A stretch of 64,000 nucleotides of DNA from JBCBDX01 sp038529265 (lineage in GTDB: Bacteria > Pseudomonadota > Alphaproteobacteria > Rhizobiales > Rhizobiaceae): the NCBI GenBank assembly GCA_038529265.1, contig JBCBDX010000001.1, positions 372,001 to 436,000 on the forward strand. The letters are read 5' to 3'. Positions 1 through 8,994 of this stretch are shown here, in pieces. Position 1 is the stretch's first letter; each line of letters begins with the position of its first letter. The position numbers and the translations under genes were made by a program. The notes under the pieces were generated by a model that did not search any database, was not told the origin of the DNA, and worked only from the letters and a program-made list of their open reading frames with translations.

Positions 1-472
1 TGGCAAACATGGCATGGTGCCGACGCGCATTGTTTTTGCCGGTGATTACTTTTGCTGCGCTCTCATCAAGCGTGCGTGCAACCCCGTCGCTATCGATGAT
101 CATCATCGGAAGGTTTAGAATTTCCGCCCAAAGTTGCCAGTCTTTGACAATCGCTCCGAGTTCGTGGCCGACGCGCAGCGGTACGCACAAATTCTCATCT
201 TCATGAAGCAGCTCAAGCGTAACAATGGCGCTTTCAGGGCCTGTTTCAGCGGCACGCGCTGCAACACCGCGAAATGCTTTGTTTGGCAGCGCTATGTTGA
301 GTGGCAGGCCACTAACGTCCAGCCGCTTCTTGAGCGTTGCGCCGCGTTCGCTGACTGTTATGTCAACCTCGGCACCATCGATACGCGCCGCATAAGACAT
401 GCGCTGTGGCAGCCTTGTCGGATCCAAACGAAACTCATGGCCTGCCCATATGGGCTGCATGTTGGCGCTCAT
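1..472 (-). CDS. DUF6101 family protein (C-terminus cut by window edge)
   Basis: This minus-strand frame stays open from an ATG at 472 to the left edge, giving 157 codons of a partial gene. The ATG follows an AGGAAG ribosome site. The N-terminus has the FRLDP..LP pattern, then LLHEDENLCVPL and WAEILNLPMM, and a basic RR stretch near the edge. These match what I remember of DUF6101, a Hyphomicrobiales family of about 180 residues with no known function. No signal peptide or membrane segment is visible. It lies downstream of the FAD-dependent dehydrogenase on the same strand, 225 bp away. The family call is from pattern memory; the function is unknown. Confidence 0.7.
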   Translation of the reverse strand, partial: MSANMQPIWAGHEFRLDPTRLPQRMSYAARIDGAEVDITVSERGATLKKRLDVSGLPLNIALPNKAFRGVAARAAETGPESAIVTLELLHEDENLCVPLRVGHELGAIVKDWQLWAEILNLPMMIIDSDGVARTLDESAAKVITGKNNARRHHAMFA

Positions 473-697
473 GTGACAACTTCCTGTTTTGACTTTGAGC
501 GCCTTGGGTCTTCGGACCTCTTTTAGGGACACCCAAATTGACGTGCCAGCACTTATGTTTGTGCCAGTCACAAGAGGCCTTTTAATGACATGCATGAAAC
601 AAGGGGTTATCGGGCAAGGTTAAGAGATTGGCGTGGTTAGCAAATACTTTCGCAAGCCATTTGATCTGTGCAAAATCGGGAACCGGCTGTCTGAACT

Positions 698-2113
698 CTA
701 GTTCTGGAGCACTTTTCCAGGGTTCATAATGCCGTTTGGATCGAGCGTTTGCTTGATAGATCGCATCACAGCCATCGCCACCGGTGACTTGTAGTGTTCC
801 AAGTCACGCGTTTTCATTTGACCGATCCCGTGTTCTGCCGAGATGGAGCCGCCAAATTCCATGACCAAATCATGCAAACGCGCGGAAAGCTGCTTACCGT
901 TTTCTAAAAAGGCAGTTTTTTCCGCGCTGGCTGGCTGGGAAACATTATAATGCAGATTGCCGTCACCCAGATGACCAAAAGCGCAAATACGGGCATCAGG
1001 CTCCCAGCCGAATACCAGTGCTTCGGCTTGCATCATAAACGCGGGCAGTTTGGCAACTGGCACTGAAATATCGTGTTTTAAAGAGCCACCTTCATACCGC
1101 TGACTTTCTGATATGCCCTCGCGCAACGCCCAAAGCGCATCACGCTGCGCCTCATTGGCAGCGATAGTGCCATCTATAACGGTCGCAGTTTCTGTTGCAC
1201 CTTGGACAATTGTGTTCATTAGCGCATCAGCATGATCCGAATTCTCAAGAGATGATATTTCCAAGAGCACATACCAAGGATGTGGTTCAGCCAGCGGATC
1301 ACGTATGTCAGCATGGTGTTTGATGGTTATATCCAAACCAAACCGGGGAATGATCTCAAACGCCGTCAGTGCAGTTCCTGCTTTTTCTAGCGCAATGCGC
1401 AAAAGCGCCAGCGCCTGGACCGGACTTTCTAGCGCCACGAATGCAGTTGTATGGGATTTTGGGTTTGGAAAAAGCTTCAAAGACGCCGCGGTGATAATGC
1501 CGAGCGTGCCTTCTGCGCCAATAAACAGATTGCGCAGATCATAGCCTGTATTGTTCTTTTTCAGTGTGTTGAGATCGCTCAATACATCACCATTGGGCAG
1601 CACCACTTCGAGCCCGAGACACAAGTCACGCGCCACGCCATAGGCAAGCGCGCCAACACCACCTGCATTGGTGGATAGGTTGCCGCCAATTGTTGCAGAG
1701 CCCCTTGCAGCCAGTGATAGGGGAAACAAGCGGTCTGCTTCTTCAGCCGCTTCTTGCACGCTTTGCAGGATAGCCCCCGCGTCAACGATCATGGTCATAC
1801 CATCCGGATCAATAGCTCTGATCGCGTTCATACGGCCTAAGCTCAGGACAATCTGCTCACCTGAACCGTCGGGGATTTGCCCGCCGACCAGGCCCGTGTT
1901 GCCGCCCTGAGGCACAATGGCAGTCTTTGTTTCATTGGCGAGCTTCACAAGTGCGGCCACCTCTTCCGTGGAACCGGGCCGAAGAACAATTGGTGTTTTG
2001 CCGGTCCAGCGTCCTCGCCATTCCTGTAAATATGGCGCTTGCTCATCTTCCTGCATCAGCGCATGGCGGGTGCCGACGATGGCAGCGAACTGCTCAATCA
2101 ATCCGTCATTCAT
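698..2113 (-). CDS. FAD-binding oxidase, D-2-hydroxyacid dehydrogenase / GlcD-like
   Basis: The predicted flavoprotein has 471 residues and should oxidise a D-2-hydroxyacid such as D-lactate, glycolate or D-2-hydroxyglutarate; the substrate cannot be told from sequence. An FAD-binding type 4 domain (about residues 40-180) carries PQGGNTGLVGG at 68-78 and GGNLSTNAGG at 143-152. The FAD-oxidase C domain follows, with SAEHGIG near residue 430 and the terminal NPGKVL typical of the family. I chose the ATG at 2113 over one 57 bp upstream because AAGGGAG precedes it and the longer form would lie inside the sua5 gene. It overlaps sua5 by 8 bp, so the two are probably cotranslated. Confidence 0.9.
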   Translation of the reverse strand: MNDGLIEQFAAIVGTRHALMQEDEQAPYLQEWRGRWTGKTPIVLRPGSTEEVAALVKLANETKTAIVPQGGNTGLVGGQIPDGSGEQIVLSLGRMNAIRAIDPDGMTMIVDAGAILQSVQEAAEEADRLFPLSLAARGSATIGGNLSTNAGGVGALAYGVARDLCLGLEVVLPNGDVLSDLNTLKKNNTGYDLRNLFIGAEGTLGIITAASLKLFPNPKSHTTAFVALESPVQALALLRIALEKAGTALTAFEIIPRFGLDITIKHHADIRDPLAEPHPWYVLLEISSLENSDHADALMNTIVQGATETATVIDGTIAANEAQRDALWALREGISESQRYEGGSLKHDISVPVAKLPAFMMQAEALVFGWEPDARICAFGHLGDGNLHYNVSQPASAEKTAFLENGKQLSARLHDLVMEFGGSISAEHGIGQMKTRDLEHYKSPVAMAVMRSIKQTLDPNGIMNPGKVLQN

Positions 2114-3107
2114 CACTGACTCCCTTGGGCGCTGCGGCCCGGCGCAAACGATCATTGATTGCAAGTCCAAGGCCGGTCTCGGGGATGGGAGCGACAGCCA
2201 GCCCAGCTGCGCCAGACTGGTTCAGAGTGCGCATACAAGAGAACAAATTCTGCGCGGCTTCGGCGAGATCGCCGCGCGTTGACAGGTTGATTTCTGCAAC
2301 AGCCGCATCAGTGCCAGCGATGTTTGGGTCACCAAATGACAGCAACGCTTCATTGCGGGAGACCTCAGCTATGTTGAGCCGAACCGGCATGTCCGGCGCA
2401 TAGTGGGAAGTCAGCATGCCAGGCGCCTTGATACCCGTGTTGGGTTTGATCTCTTGCACTTTTTGACTGGTCGCTTCCTCAATGTCTTCAATTGGAAGAC
2501 CGCCTGGCCGAAGCAGAAATAGCTCGTCGCTCTCGACCGCAATGATCGTGCTCTCTACGCCAACCGTTGGTGCGCCGTTATCGATTATCAAAGCAACCGC
2601 GCTGCCCAAGTCTTCTGCCACAGCAATCGCTGATGTCGCGCTGATGCGCCCCGAAAGGTTGGCGCTGGGAGCTGCGACGGGCCGCTCCAGCATGGAAGCC
2701 AATTGCTGCATGGGACCGGTCGGTACGCGAACGGCAAGCGTCTCCAATCCGGCGCTCGCCAAATCGTGCACCGAGCAGCCGCACTTCTTTGGTAGCACCA
2801 GCGTAAGTGGTCCTGGCCAAAAACGCTCAGCAAGACGCAACGCCAATTCATTGAACACCACCAAGCGTTCAGCCATCTCAAGGTTGGCAACATGGCAAAT
2901 CAGCGGGTTAAAGGACGGGCGGCCCTTGGCTGCAAAGATATCGGCCACTGCAGCGCCATTGGTCGCATCTGCCGCAAGGCCATAAACCGTTTCGGTTGGC
3001 ACACCCACCAACTTACCGCCTTCAAGAAGACTGGCAGCCCGCTCAAGGGTGGCGGCGCTGAGGGACGCGATCGGGGCAGGGTACGCTGAGTGGTTCATAG
3101 TGGCCAT
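2106..3107 (-). CDS. sua5: L-threonylcarbamoyladenylate synthase (Sua5/TsaC type)
   Basis: Sua5 makes threonylcarbamoyl-AMP from threonine, bicarbonate and ATP, the first step of the t6A37 modification of tRNAs reading ANN codons. The 333 residues fit the two-domain Sua5 form rather than the shorter TsaC. The YrdC domain shows PTETVYGLAADA at 37-48, KGRPSFNPL at about 61-69 and APSANLSG near 150. The linker has the conserved SPGM-HYAP-like sequence (APGMLTSHYAP, near 240), followed by the Sua5 C-terminal domain. A second in-frame ATG lies three codons in and either start is possible. It is the first gene of a pair with the FAD oxidase. Confidence 0.93.
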   Translation of the reverse strand: MATMNHSAYPAPIASLSAATLERAASLLEGGKLVGVPTETVYGLAADATNGAAVADIFAAKGRPSFNPLICHVANLEMAERLVVFNELALRLAERFWPGPLTLVLPKKCGCSVHDLASAGLETLAVRVPTGPMQQLASMLERPVAAPSANLSGRISATSAIAVAEDLGSAVALIIDNGAPTVGVESTIIAVESDELFLLRPGGLPIEDIEEATSQKVQEIKPNTGIKAPGMLTSHYAPDMPVRLNIAEVSRNEALLSFGDPNIAGTDAAVAEINLSTRGDLAEAAQNLFSCMRTLNQSGAAGLAVAPIPETGLGLAINDRLRRAAAPKGVSDE

Positions 3108-3230
3108 TTAGCCTTTGTTGACTTGCAGGCCAATGGCGCAGATTAACTGCCGGTTAACCCTTCGTGCACACCGAAGTTTCAGTGGTTTGTGGTTTGATGG
3201 CGTTAAACCAAGAGTCTCGGGCCAAGTACC

Positions 3231-3638
3231 ATGATCAAGACAACACTGTTTGCAGCAATCATTTCAACGTTAAGTGCGTCTACCGCATTGGCGGGATACA
3301 CAATCTACAAGGACGATGCTTTTCCGTCCGTTATGTTTGTGGAAATCGAAGGTGGCCCAGCTGAACAGCCAACAGTTATTTCCGCGCCAGCCAGTGTTTC
3401 TGCTGACCCTGCTTTGCCCGTAATTACCAATGACAACGATGAGGGCGAGCGCAGGAACGTTGAGAGTGCACCCGTATATGATGAGGGCACGCCAGAAGCC
3501 GAAACTGCGCAGAGCGAAGCGCCTCAGCCTACATTTGAGGAGCGTGTCGAGCGCAATGTGCAGCTCGGCGATTCAACGAATGAAGCCGTGCAGCGTGTCT
3601 TCAACGAAGATCAGCTGGACGAGATGGAATTGCGTTAA
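3231..3638 (+). CDS. Hypothetical exported acidic protein
   Basis: I do not recognise this 135-residue protein. It starts with a clear signal peptide (MIKTTLFAAI...ASTALA, cleavage near residue 21) and the rest is acidic and low in hydrophobic residues, with Pro/Glu-rich stretches at about 45-110, so it may be largely disordered in the periplasm. The C-terminus (FEERVERNVQLGD... EMELR) could form a short helix. The ribosome site is weak. It is divergent from sua5, with 123 bp between them, and convergent with glyS. The signal peptide is the only supported functional statement. Confidence 0.65.
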   Translation: MIKTTLFAAIISTLSASTALAGYTIYKDDAFPSVMFVEIEGGPAEQPTVISAPASVSADPALPVITNDNDEGERRNVESAPVYDEGTPEAETAQSEAPQPTFEERVERNVQLGDSTNEAVQRVFNEDQLDEMELR

Positions 3639-3647
3639 ATCGCATTC

Positions 3648-3672
3648 GCCATCGCAAGGCGGCTTTTTTTAT
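3648..3672 (+). terminator. Possible terminator between exported protein and glyS
   Basis: Ten bases after the stop codon of the exported protein, CGCC and GGCG can pair around a 7-base loop, followed by GC and a run of seven T. The stem is only 4 bp, so the signal is weak, but the T-run and the convergent position make termination plausible. Confidence 0.4.
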
Positions 3673-5900
3673 GCGCCTTCAATCTTCGAGAAATCGGCAA
3701 GGTAGCGTGTCGTGGCGCGCAACGTGTCCAGAAGCGAAAGCCGATTGATCCGCACAGCGGGATCGTCGGCATTGACCATAACATTGTCAAAGAAGGCGTC
3801 GACCGCCGGGCGCAACGCCGCGAGCGCGCCAAACGCGCCCTCATAGTCCTGCGCGGCGATCATGTCTTTGACCTCATGGCCGACATCATCAAGCACTTTG
3901 ACCAGCTCTTTTTCCGCAGGCTCAGAGCACAGTTCCAGATCAACCGGATGGGCAAAGGCACCTTCGCCATCCCTTTTTTCTTCGGCAGCCAAAATGTTCA
4001 TGGCCCGCTTGGTGCCGGCCAGTAGCGTCGCGCCGGTTTCGGACTCCACAAGCTTTTGCAACGCCTCTACCTTGCGCACGAGCAGCAAGAGGTCGTCATC
4101 TTCCGGTCCGACAATCGCATCGATCAGATCATGCCGAGCACCCTTGTCACGCAAGTACACTTTGAGGCGGTCATGGAAGAAGGAGAGGAGGTCTGGAATT
4201 GGGCCGTCAACTTCAGCAAAGGCCCTGTCGACCGCCGCTTTAATTGAATCTGAGTTGCCAGATTTGGGCTGAATAGCACTGACATCTTCTCTGAGGCTTT
4301 TGAGTGCAAACCAAAACTGACTATTTAGGCTGATCCGCACCCCATTCTCCAAAATTATCCGGATCACACCCAATGCAGCGCGCCTCAGCGCGTAAGGATC
4401 CTTGGAGCCGGTCGGCTTTTCGTCAATCGCCCAGAAACCGGTGAGGGTGTCCAACTTATCGGCGAGCGCCACGGCGATGGCGACCGGGTCGGTCGGTACA
4501 GCATCGGACGGGCCTTGCGGCTTGTAATGATCCTCAATGGCAAGCGCGGTGGACGCATCTTCGCCCTGCATCTCGGCATAAGTACGGCCCATCGCGCCTT
4601 GCACTTCGGGAAACTCTCCGACGATCTCGGTCGTCAAATCGGCCTTGGCCAGATGCGCGGCGCGTTTGACGAGTGCCTTGTCCGCACCGACGATGGGCGC
4701 GAGTTCCTCAGCCAATTTCGAGATCCGCGCGACACGCTCGCCTTGCGTGCCCAGCTTCGCGTGGAAGGTAACGCCCAAATTGTCGAGCTTGGCCATGCGC
4801 TGATCCAGCGGCTTGCCAAGATCAAGATCGAATTTATCAGCTGACTCACTGAGTTCTTCAAGGTCGGGCAGACTGGCCTGATCCGTATCCCAAAAATGCA
4901 GCGCATCAGAAAGGCGCGCGCGCACGACCTTTCCGTTGCCGCGCGCGATCTCTGCACCGCCGTCGCTTGCCGCAATGTTGGACACCAGAATGAACTTGTT
5001 GGTCAGCTTGCCATCGCTGCCACGGCACACAAAACATTTCTGATTGGTTTTGATGGTGAGGCGCACGACCTCATCGGGGATTTGAAGATAGTCTTCTTCA
5101 AACTCGCCCATCAGAACGACCGGCCATTCAACAAGCCCCGCCACTTCCTCCAGCAGGCCTTCATCCTCAACCAGTTCTACACCATTGGCGAACGCCAAAT
5201 TACGCGCATCTGTTGCGATCATGTCTTTGCGGCGATCCGCATCCAGGATCACATGACGCTTGGCCAACTGTTCGGCATAATCATCAAAGCGGCGCACCGT
5301 GAATTCATCGCCTGCATGGAAGCGATGCCCGCGCGTTGCGTTGCCCGATGCGATACCGTCCACGTCGAAGTTGATGACCACCGGTTCTTCAGTCTCAGGG
5401 CCGAAGGTGCAAAGGATTGATTGCAACGGGCGCACCCACCGTAGCGAACCCGGTGCGCTTGAAGCAGCACCCCAGCGCATGCTTTTGGGCCACGGAAAGC
5501 TTTTGATGATGCCCGGCATCACCTCTGCGATAATGGCTTCTGCATCGCGGCCCGATTTGCGGATAGTCGCGACATAGAAGTCGCCCTTTTTTGGGTCAGA
5601 CTTGACCTCGGCTTCATCGATGGATGAGAGCCCTGCACCGCGCAAAAAGCCCTGAACAGCCTTTTCGGGGGCGCCCACTTTGGGGCCTTTGCGTTCTTCG
5701 ACGAGGTCGGCAGAGCGCGCAGTCACACCTCTTATGTCGAGTGTTAGTCGACGTGGTGTCCAATAGTCGCCAGCGGCTTCATAGGTTAGGCCATTATCGA
5801 CCAACGCGTCAGTGACAAGCTTCTTGAGATCACCTGCAGCCTTACGCTGCATGCGTGCGGGAATTTCTTCGCAGAAGAGTTCGATAAGAAGATCGGGCAT
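3669..5900 (-). CDS. glyS: Glycine--tRNA ligase beta subunit
   Basis: GlyS is the large subunit of the bacterial alpha2beta2 glycyl-tRNA synthetase and handles tRNA recognition. The start MPDLLIELFCEEIPARMQ is the classic GlyS N-terminus. DYWTPRRLTLDI, FPWPKSMRWG and the C-terminal anticodon-binding region (about 600-710) are all present. At 743 residues it is somewhat longer than the roughly 690 of E. coli, as is common in alphaproteobacteria. It is the last gene of a minus-strand series that begins with glyQ at 11779, so the subunits are separated by about 4.9 kb. The VOC gene lies 21 bp upstream. The call is very secure. Confidence 0.97.
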   Translation of the reverse strand: MPDLLIELFCEEIPARMQRKAAGDLKKLVTDALVDNGLTYEAAGDYWTPRRLTLDIRGVTARSADLVEERKGPKVGAPEKAVQGFLRGAGLSSIDEAEVKSDPKKGDFYVATIRKSGRDAEAIIAEVMPGIIKSFPWPKSMRWGAASSAPGSLRWVRPLQSILCTFGPETEEPVVINFDVDGIASGNATRGHRFHAGDEFTVRRFDDYAEQLAKRHVILDADRRKDMIATDARNLAFANGVELVEDEGLLEEVAGLVEWPVVLMGEFEEDYLQIPDEVVRLTIKTNQKCFVCRGSDGKLTNKFILVSNIAASDGGAEIARGNGKVVRARLSDALHFWDTDQASLPDLEELSESADKFDLDLGKPLDQRMAKLDNLGVTFHAKLGTQGERVARISKLAEELAPIVGADKALVKRAAHLAKADLTTEIVGEFPEVQGAMGRTYAEMQGEDASTALAIEDHYKPQGPSDAVPTDPVAIAVALADKLDTLTGFWAIDEKPTGSKDPYALRRAALGVIRIILENGVRISLNSQFWFALKSLREDVSAIQPKSGNSDSIKAAVDRAFAEVDGPIPDLLSFFHDRLKVYLRDKGARHDLIDAIVGPEDDDLLLLVRKVEALQKLVESETGATLLAGTKRAMNILAAEEKRDGEGAFAHPVDLELCSEPAEKELVKVLDDVGHEVKDMIAAQDYEGAFGALAALRPAVDAFFDNVMVNADDPAVRINRLSLLDTLRATTRYLADFSKIEGA

Positions 5901-5921
5901 GGATCGTTTTCTTGAATGGGA

Positions 5922-6320
5922 CTAGTCGAGGTCTTGCCCGAAAGCGATATCGTGTCCATCCAGGTCCTGAATGCCGAACTCGAGAACGCCATAGGGCTTT
6001 TCGTGAAGCTCGTAGTCGATCCGTGCGCCGTTGGCTATGAATTCTTCATAAATTGCTTTGGCATCATCGACCCAGAAGTACGCATTCCACATGTGATGGA
6101 CAATCTTCCAATTCGGTTCGTTGGTGTGATCATCTGGCGCCAGAGACAACATCATGAAACAAGCATCGCGTTTCAGGATGGCGAAATTCGGCGGTTCCCC
6201 CCAAAGCCGTGCCTTAAAGCCAAGGCTTTCGCGCCAGTAGGCAACGCTCAATTCAAGGTCTCGAACGAGTAGGACCGGTGCCTGCTCGATGAGTCCGCCA
6301 TGTTTGGCTTTGTCTACCAT
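5922..6320 (-). CDS. VOC family protein (glyoxalase/bleomycin-resistance fold)
   Basis: This 132-residue protein has one vicinal oxygen chelate domain: APVLLVRDLELSVAYWRESLGF at the start, the FMMLSL strand, a middle WNAYFWVDD and the closing FGIQDLDGHDIAFGQ. Family members include glyoxalase I, dioxygenases and antibiotic-binding proteins, and the substrate cannot be told here. The start ATG lies inside the last codons of the DUF2207 gene (7 bp overlap), and the Gly-codon repeat of that gene (GGCGG) serves as its ribosome site, so translation is likely coupled. glyS follows 21 bp downstream. Confidence 0.85.
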   Translation of the reverse strand: MVDKAKHGGLIEQAPVLLVRDLELSVAYWRESLGFKARLWGEPPNFAILKRDACFMMLSLAPDDHTNEPNWKIVHHMWNAYFWVDDAKAIYEEFIANGARIDYELHEKPYGVLEFGIQDLDGHDIAFGQDLD

Positions 6321-8245
6321 CCGCCGCCGCCGCCGCCACCGCCGCCGCCGCCGGAAAAACCGCCTCCGCCGGAAAAGCCGGAAGATGATGATTTGGGTGC
6401 AGGCATGGCCGAGGTCATTGAGCTGGACAGATCCTTGGCAATGTTGCCAAACGTGTCACTGAAATTGTCGGGGTCGAAACGATTGCGCCCGCCACCATAC
6501 CATCGTGGCCCATAATAGGCAGTCGCGGCCGCGGCGCCTGCCGCAACAGCGGCCGCCAGCCAGCCTTGAAACGCCTTGGTCCAAGGCTTTTCCACGCCGA
6601 GCGCGATGGCATAGGGCAAGAGTGTCTCGTAATGCTGTGGGCTCATGTCTGGCGATCCGAGCATGTTCATGCGGTCGGATTCCGAAACGCTCAAATACCG
6701 CTTCAGACCTTTAACCTCTGCCATGCGCGTTTGGCCGAGCGGCGTTGGAGCACCCATCAAGAAGAAAAAGACAATATTGATGACCAAAAGTGCGCCCATA
6801 GCCCCGACCACAGGCGCAAAAGGCGCAATGTCCATTGAAGAAAACTCCGCAAAGAGGGCGCTTCCTGTGCCGAACGCAAAGGTGCTCAAAAACATCAGGA
6901 TAAAAGCCATTTGGATCTTGCCGCCGATACCACCGCTCATCGATTTGGCAACTGCGGGTATGAAGATTGAAGTAAAGATGGCGATGAAACCAATCGGCAA
7001 GATCAGCGCTAGCGCGTCCTCGGTGAAACGCGCAAAAATGACGGTCCCGACCGCAACAGCTATAGATAAGATGACGCCAAAGACGATCCAGCCGGAGTTG
7101 AATTTGTAGTAAACCGAACGATGCTCTTTCTCCATCGCGCTGGTGAACTTGTCGGCGAGGCTCAAGACCTTTTTGCCGTTGGCCTTGTTTAAAATAAGAT
7201 AGCCATCATTGTTGATGACGCGCTGGATGAGCGCCTGCTCGCCTGTCGGCAAACCACCTTTTGGTATCTCCAACTCGGTGCGCGTTATGGTCATGTCGCC
7301 ATCATGTTTGTCCAAAGTGACAAGCCCCTTGACGGCCAGGCTCACCGCTGCCGCAGAGATCGCGGTAAACCCTTTGCCCTTCAGACCTTTATTCTCGACA
7401 TAATGGGCCAGCGCCGGCGAAACGCCATCAGGTAAGTCCCAGCGCGGCACAACCACGTCAGATGGCGGATCGCGACCAACGCGGTTCCATCCCCAGACAT
7501 AATAGGCGATAACGCCCAGCAAGCCGCCATAGGCGATGATTAATGCGAGATTGTCGCGAAGCCACCAGCCAATTATCTTTGCGTCGTCCGGGGCGGCGAT
7601 GAAGCCTTTTGGAAACTTCACGCCAACCGTTAGTCCTTCACCCGGATTTAGCTGTTGCGTTGTTCGAAATTCTGCAATGCCTTGGCCACTGATCGCACCG
7701 GTCGCGTTGCGTTCCGTTGACCCAAAACGTCCCGTGAAAAAGATGGTATCGGTTATGGGCACTCCTTGGGCAAGCGTCACTCTTGTTGTGGCAACATCAA
7801 TTGGAAATTCCCAAAAGTTGCCGGTTACATTCCAGAAAAGCTCGTCATACTCTTCGAAAAAACGCAGCTGCCGGTCGGTCGTGTAGGTAATGACGTACTC
7901 ATAGACGCCCGGTTGCAGGAACACGTCTGCATTGCCGATCCGAACCCGTGCAGCACGCGCGGCACGCTCAACCGCATAGTTTTCAGTGCGGCCATCGCGG
8001 GTTACGGATTGAACTGAGAAAGGGACGCTGACCTCCCGCCCATCTTCTTCACGAACGGTCGGGAAATCACGAAGGATGCCGCGCCTGATCTGCCGCCCTT
8101 CGGCATTCACGCGAATGGTTTCACGCACAAGCAAGCTTCCGTCAGCGTTGACTGTGATACTGCTGTCGAAAAGCAGGATACGCTCTTGCGCCAGCGCGCC
8201 GAGTGCTGAGCTTAGAAAGATCAGAATGGCAGCCAGTAAACGCAT
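6314..8245 (-). CDS. DUF2207 domain-containing membrane protein
   Basis: The predicted envelope protein has 643 residues. A signal peptide (1-19) leads into the extracytoplasmic DUF2207 beta domain (about 20-215, with ILLFDSSITVNADGSLLVRE), then a transmembrane helix near 233-253, a cytoplasmic part, four more hydrophobic helices between about 388 and 505, one near 580-600, and a Gly/Ser-rich tail ending in GGGGW. This is the YciQ-like architecture, with no established biochemical function. It sits 19 bp after lemA. LemA and DUF2207/TPM genes often occur together, suggesting a shared envelope role, which is an inference. Confidence 0.88.
   Translation of the reverse strand: MRLLAAILIFLSSALGALAQERILLFDSSITVNADGSLLVRETIRVNAEGRQIRRGILRDFPTVREEDGREVSVPFSVQSVTRDGRTENYAVERAARAARVRIGNADVFLQPGVYEYVITYTTDRQLRFFEEYDELFWNVTGNFWEFPIDVATTRVTLAQGVPITDTIFFTGRFGSTERNATGAISGQGIAEFRTTQQLNPGEGLTVGVKFPKGFIAAPDDAKIIGWWLRDNLALIIAYGGLLGVIAYYVWGWNRVGRDPPSDVVVPRWDLPDGVSPALAHYVENKGLKGKGFTAISAAAVSLAVKGLVTLDKHDGDMTITRTELEIPKGGLPTGEQALIQRVINNDGYLILNKANGKKVLSLADKFTSAMEKEHRSVYYKFNSGWIVFGVILSIAVAVGTVIFARFTEDALALILPIGFIAIFTSIFIPAVAKSMSGGIGGKIQMAFILMFLSTFAFGTGSALFAEFSSMDIAPFAPVVGAMGALLVINIVFFFLMGAPTPLGQTRMAEVKGLKRYLSVSESDRMNMLGSPDMSPQHYETLLPYAIALGVEKPWTKAFQGWLAAAVAAGAAAATAYYGPRWYGGGRNRFDPDNFSDTFGNIAKDLSSSMTSAMPAPKSSSSGFSGGGGFSGGGGGGGGGGGW
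6321..6353. repeat. GGC/CCG trinucleotide run at DUF2207 C-terminus
   Basis: On the minus strand about ten consecutive GGN codons (nearly all GGC) encode the polyglycine tail of the DUF2207 protein. Directly after them come GGA, TGG and TAG, with the VOC start codon overlapping the GGATGG. The run is a simple-sequence tract that could change length by slippage without breaking the frame, and it provides the GGCGG in front of the VOC start. Confidence 0.8.
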
Positions 8246-8264
8246 CGCCGTTAAAGCCTTTATC

Positions 8265-8831
8265 TTAGCTGTTGAAGCTCACATCCGGCACTGCGCGGTC
8301 AGCGGGATTTTCCAGCTCGAAGTAATCGGCCTGAATGAAGTTAAAGGTGCTCGCGACAAAGTTGGATGGGAAGCTCTCGACCTTTACATTCAGTTCACGC
8401 GCGGAGCCATTATAGTAGCGGCGCGACATCTGGATTTCGTTCTCGACCGTTTCCAGCGTTTGCTGCAGTTCCAGAAAATTCTCGTTTGCCTTCAAGTCCG
8501 GATAGGCCTCAGCGACTGCAAAGAGCTTGCCAAGTGCTTGGCTTAGCAGTCCTTCAGCGGCAGCACGCCCCGCGATGTCGCCTGCAGGCACGTTCTGCGC
8601 GCGCGTACGCATTTCGGTAACCTCGGCCAGTGTTTCTTTTTCATGGCCTGCATAACCTTTGACTGTTTCCACCAAGTTGGGGATGAGGTCCGCACGTCGT
8701 TTGAGTTGGACATCAATGCCGGACCATGCTTCCTGAACCATCTGGCGAGCCCGTACCAGTCCGTTATAGGTCACGATCAGATAGCCAATGATGGCTACAG
8801 CAACGATCAGCGTAATAAGTCCACCTGACAT
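8265..8831 (-). CDS. lemA: LemA family protein
   Basis: This 188-residue protein has an N-terminal transmembrane helix (about 5-24), the conserved NGLVRARQMVQEAWSGIDVQLKRRADLIPNL pattern at about 24-55, and the helical LemA domain with the late motif ARxLNxKVESFPSNFVA. LemA proteins are helical membrane-anchored proteins of unknown biochemical role, named from Listeria. It is followed at 19 bp by the DUF2207 gene and forms a unit with it. The start follows a GGGGATTTTCAC stretch on the minus strand. Confidence 0.92.
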   Translation of the reverse strand: MSGGLITLIVAVAIIGYLIVTYNGLVRARQMVQEAWSGIDVQLKRRADLIPNLVETVKGYAGHEKETLAEVTEMRTRAQNVPAGDIAGRAAAEGLLSQALGKLFAVAEAYPDLKANENFLELQQTLETVENEIQMSRRYYNGSARELNVKVESFPSNFVASTFNFIQADYFELENPADRAVPDVSFNS

Positions 8832-8934
8832 GTGAAAATCCCCTCAAACAAGCTGCATGCGATAGTCCTAACCGCTCAAGTGTTTGCTGTCACGCGCCCG
8901 ATGACATCAGCCACACACAATAGACCGATAGACA

Positions 8935-8970
8935 AAGAAAAACCCGTTTGGACAGCGCCAAACGGGTTTC
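8935..8970 (-). terminator. Rho-independent terminator of the fasciclin gene
   Basis: A perfect 11-bp stem (AACCCGTTTGG / CCAAACGGGTT) with a 6-base loop lies 24 bp after the fasciclin stop. On the minus strand it is followed by TTTCTTTG, a good T-rich tail. This separates fasciclin transcripts from lemA. Confidence 0.85.
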
Positions 8971-8994
8971 TCTATCGCCTAGGCTGTGAGGGGA

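Noticed and set aside
503..525. GGTC-TTCG-GACC hairpin followed by TCTTTT
   Set aside because: It looks like a plus-strand terminator, but no plus-strand gene precedes it, and it lies upstream of a minus-strand gene; the 4-bp stem is too short to call.
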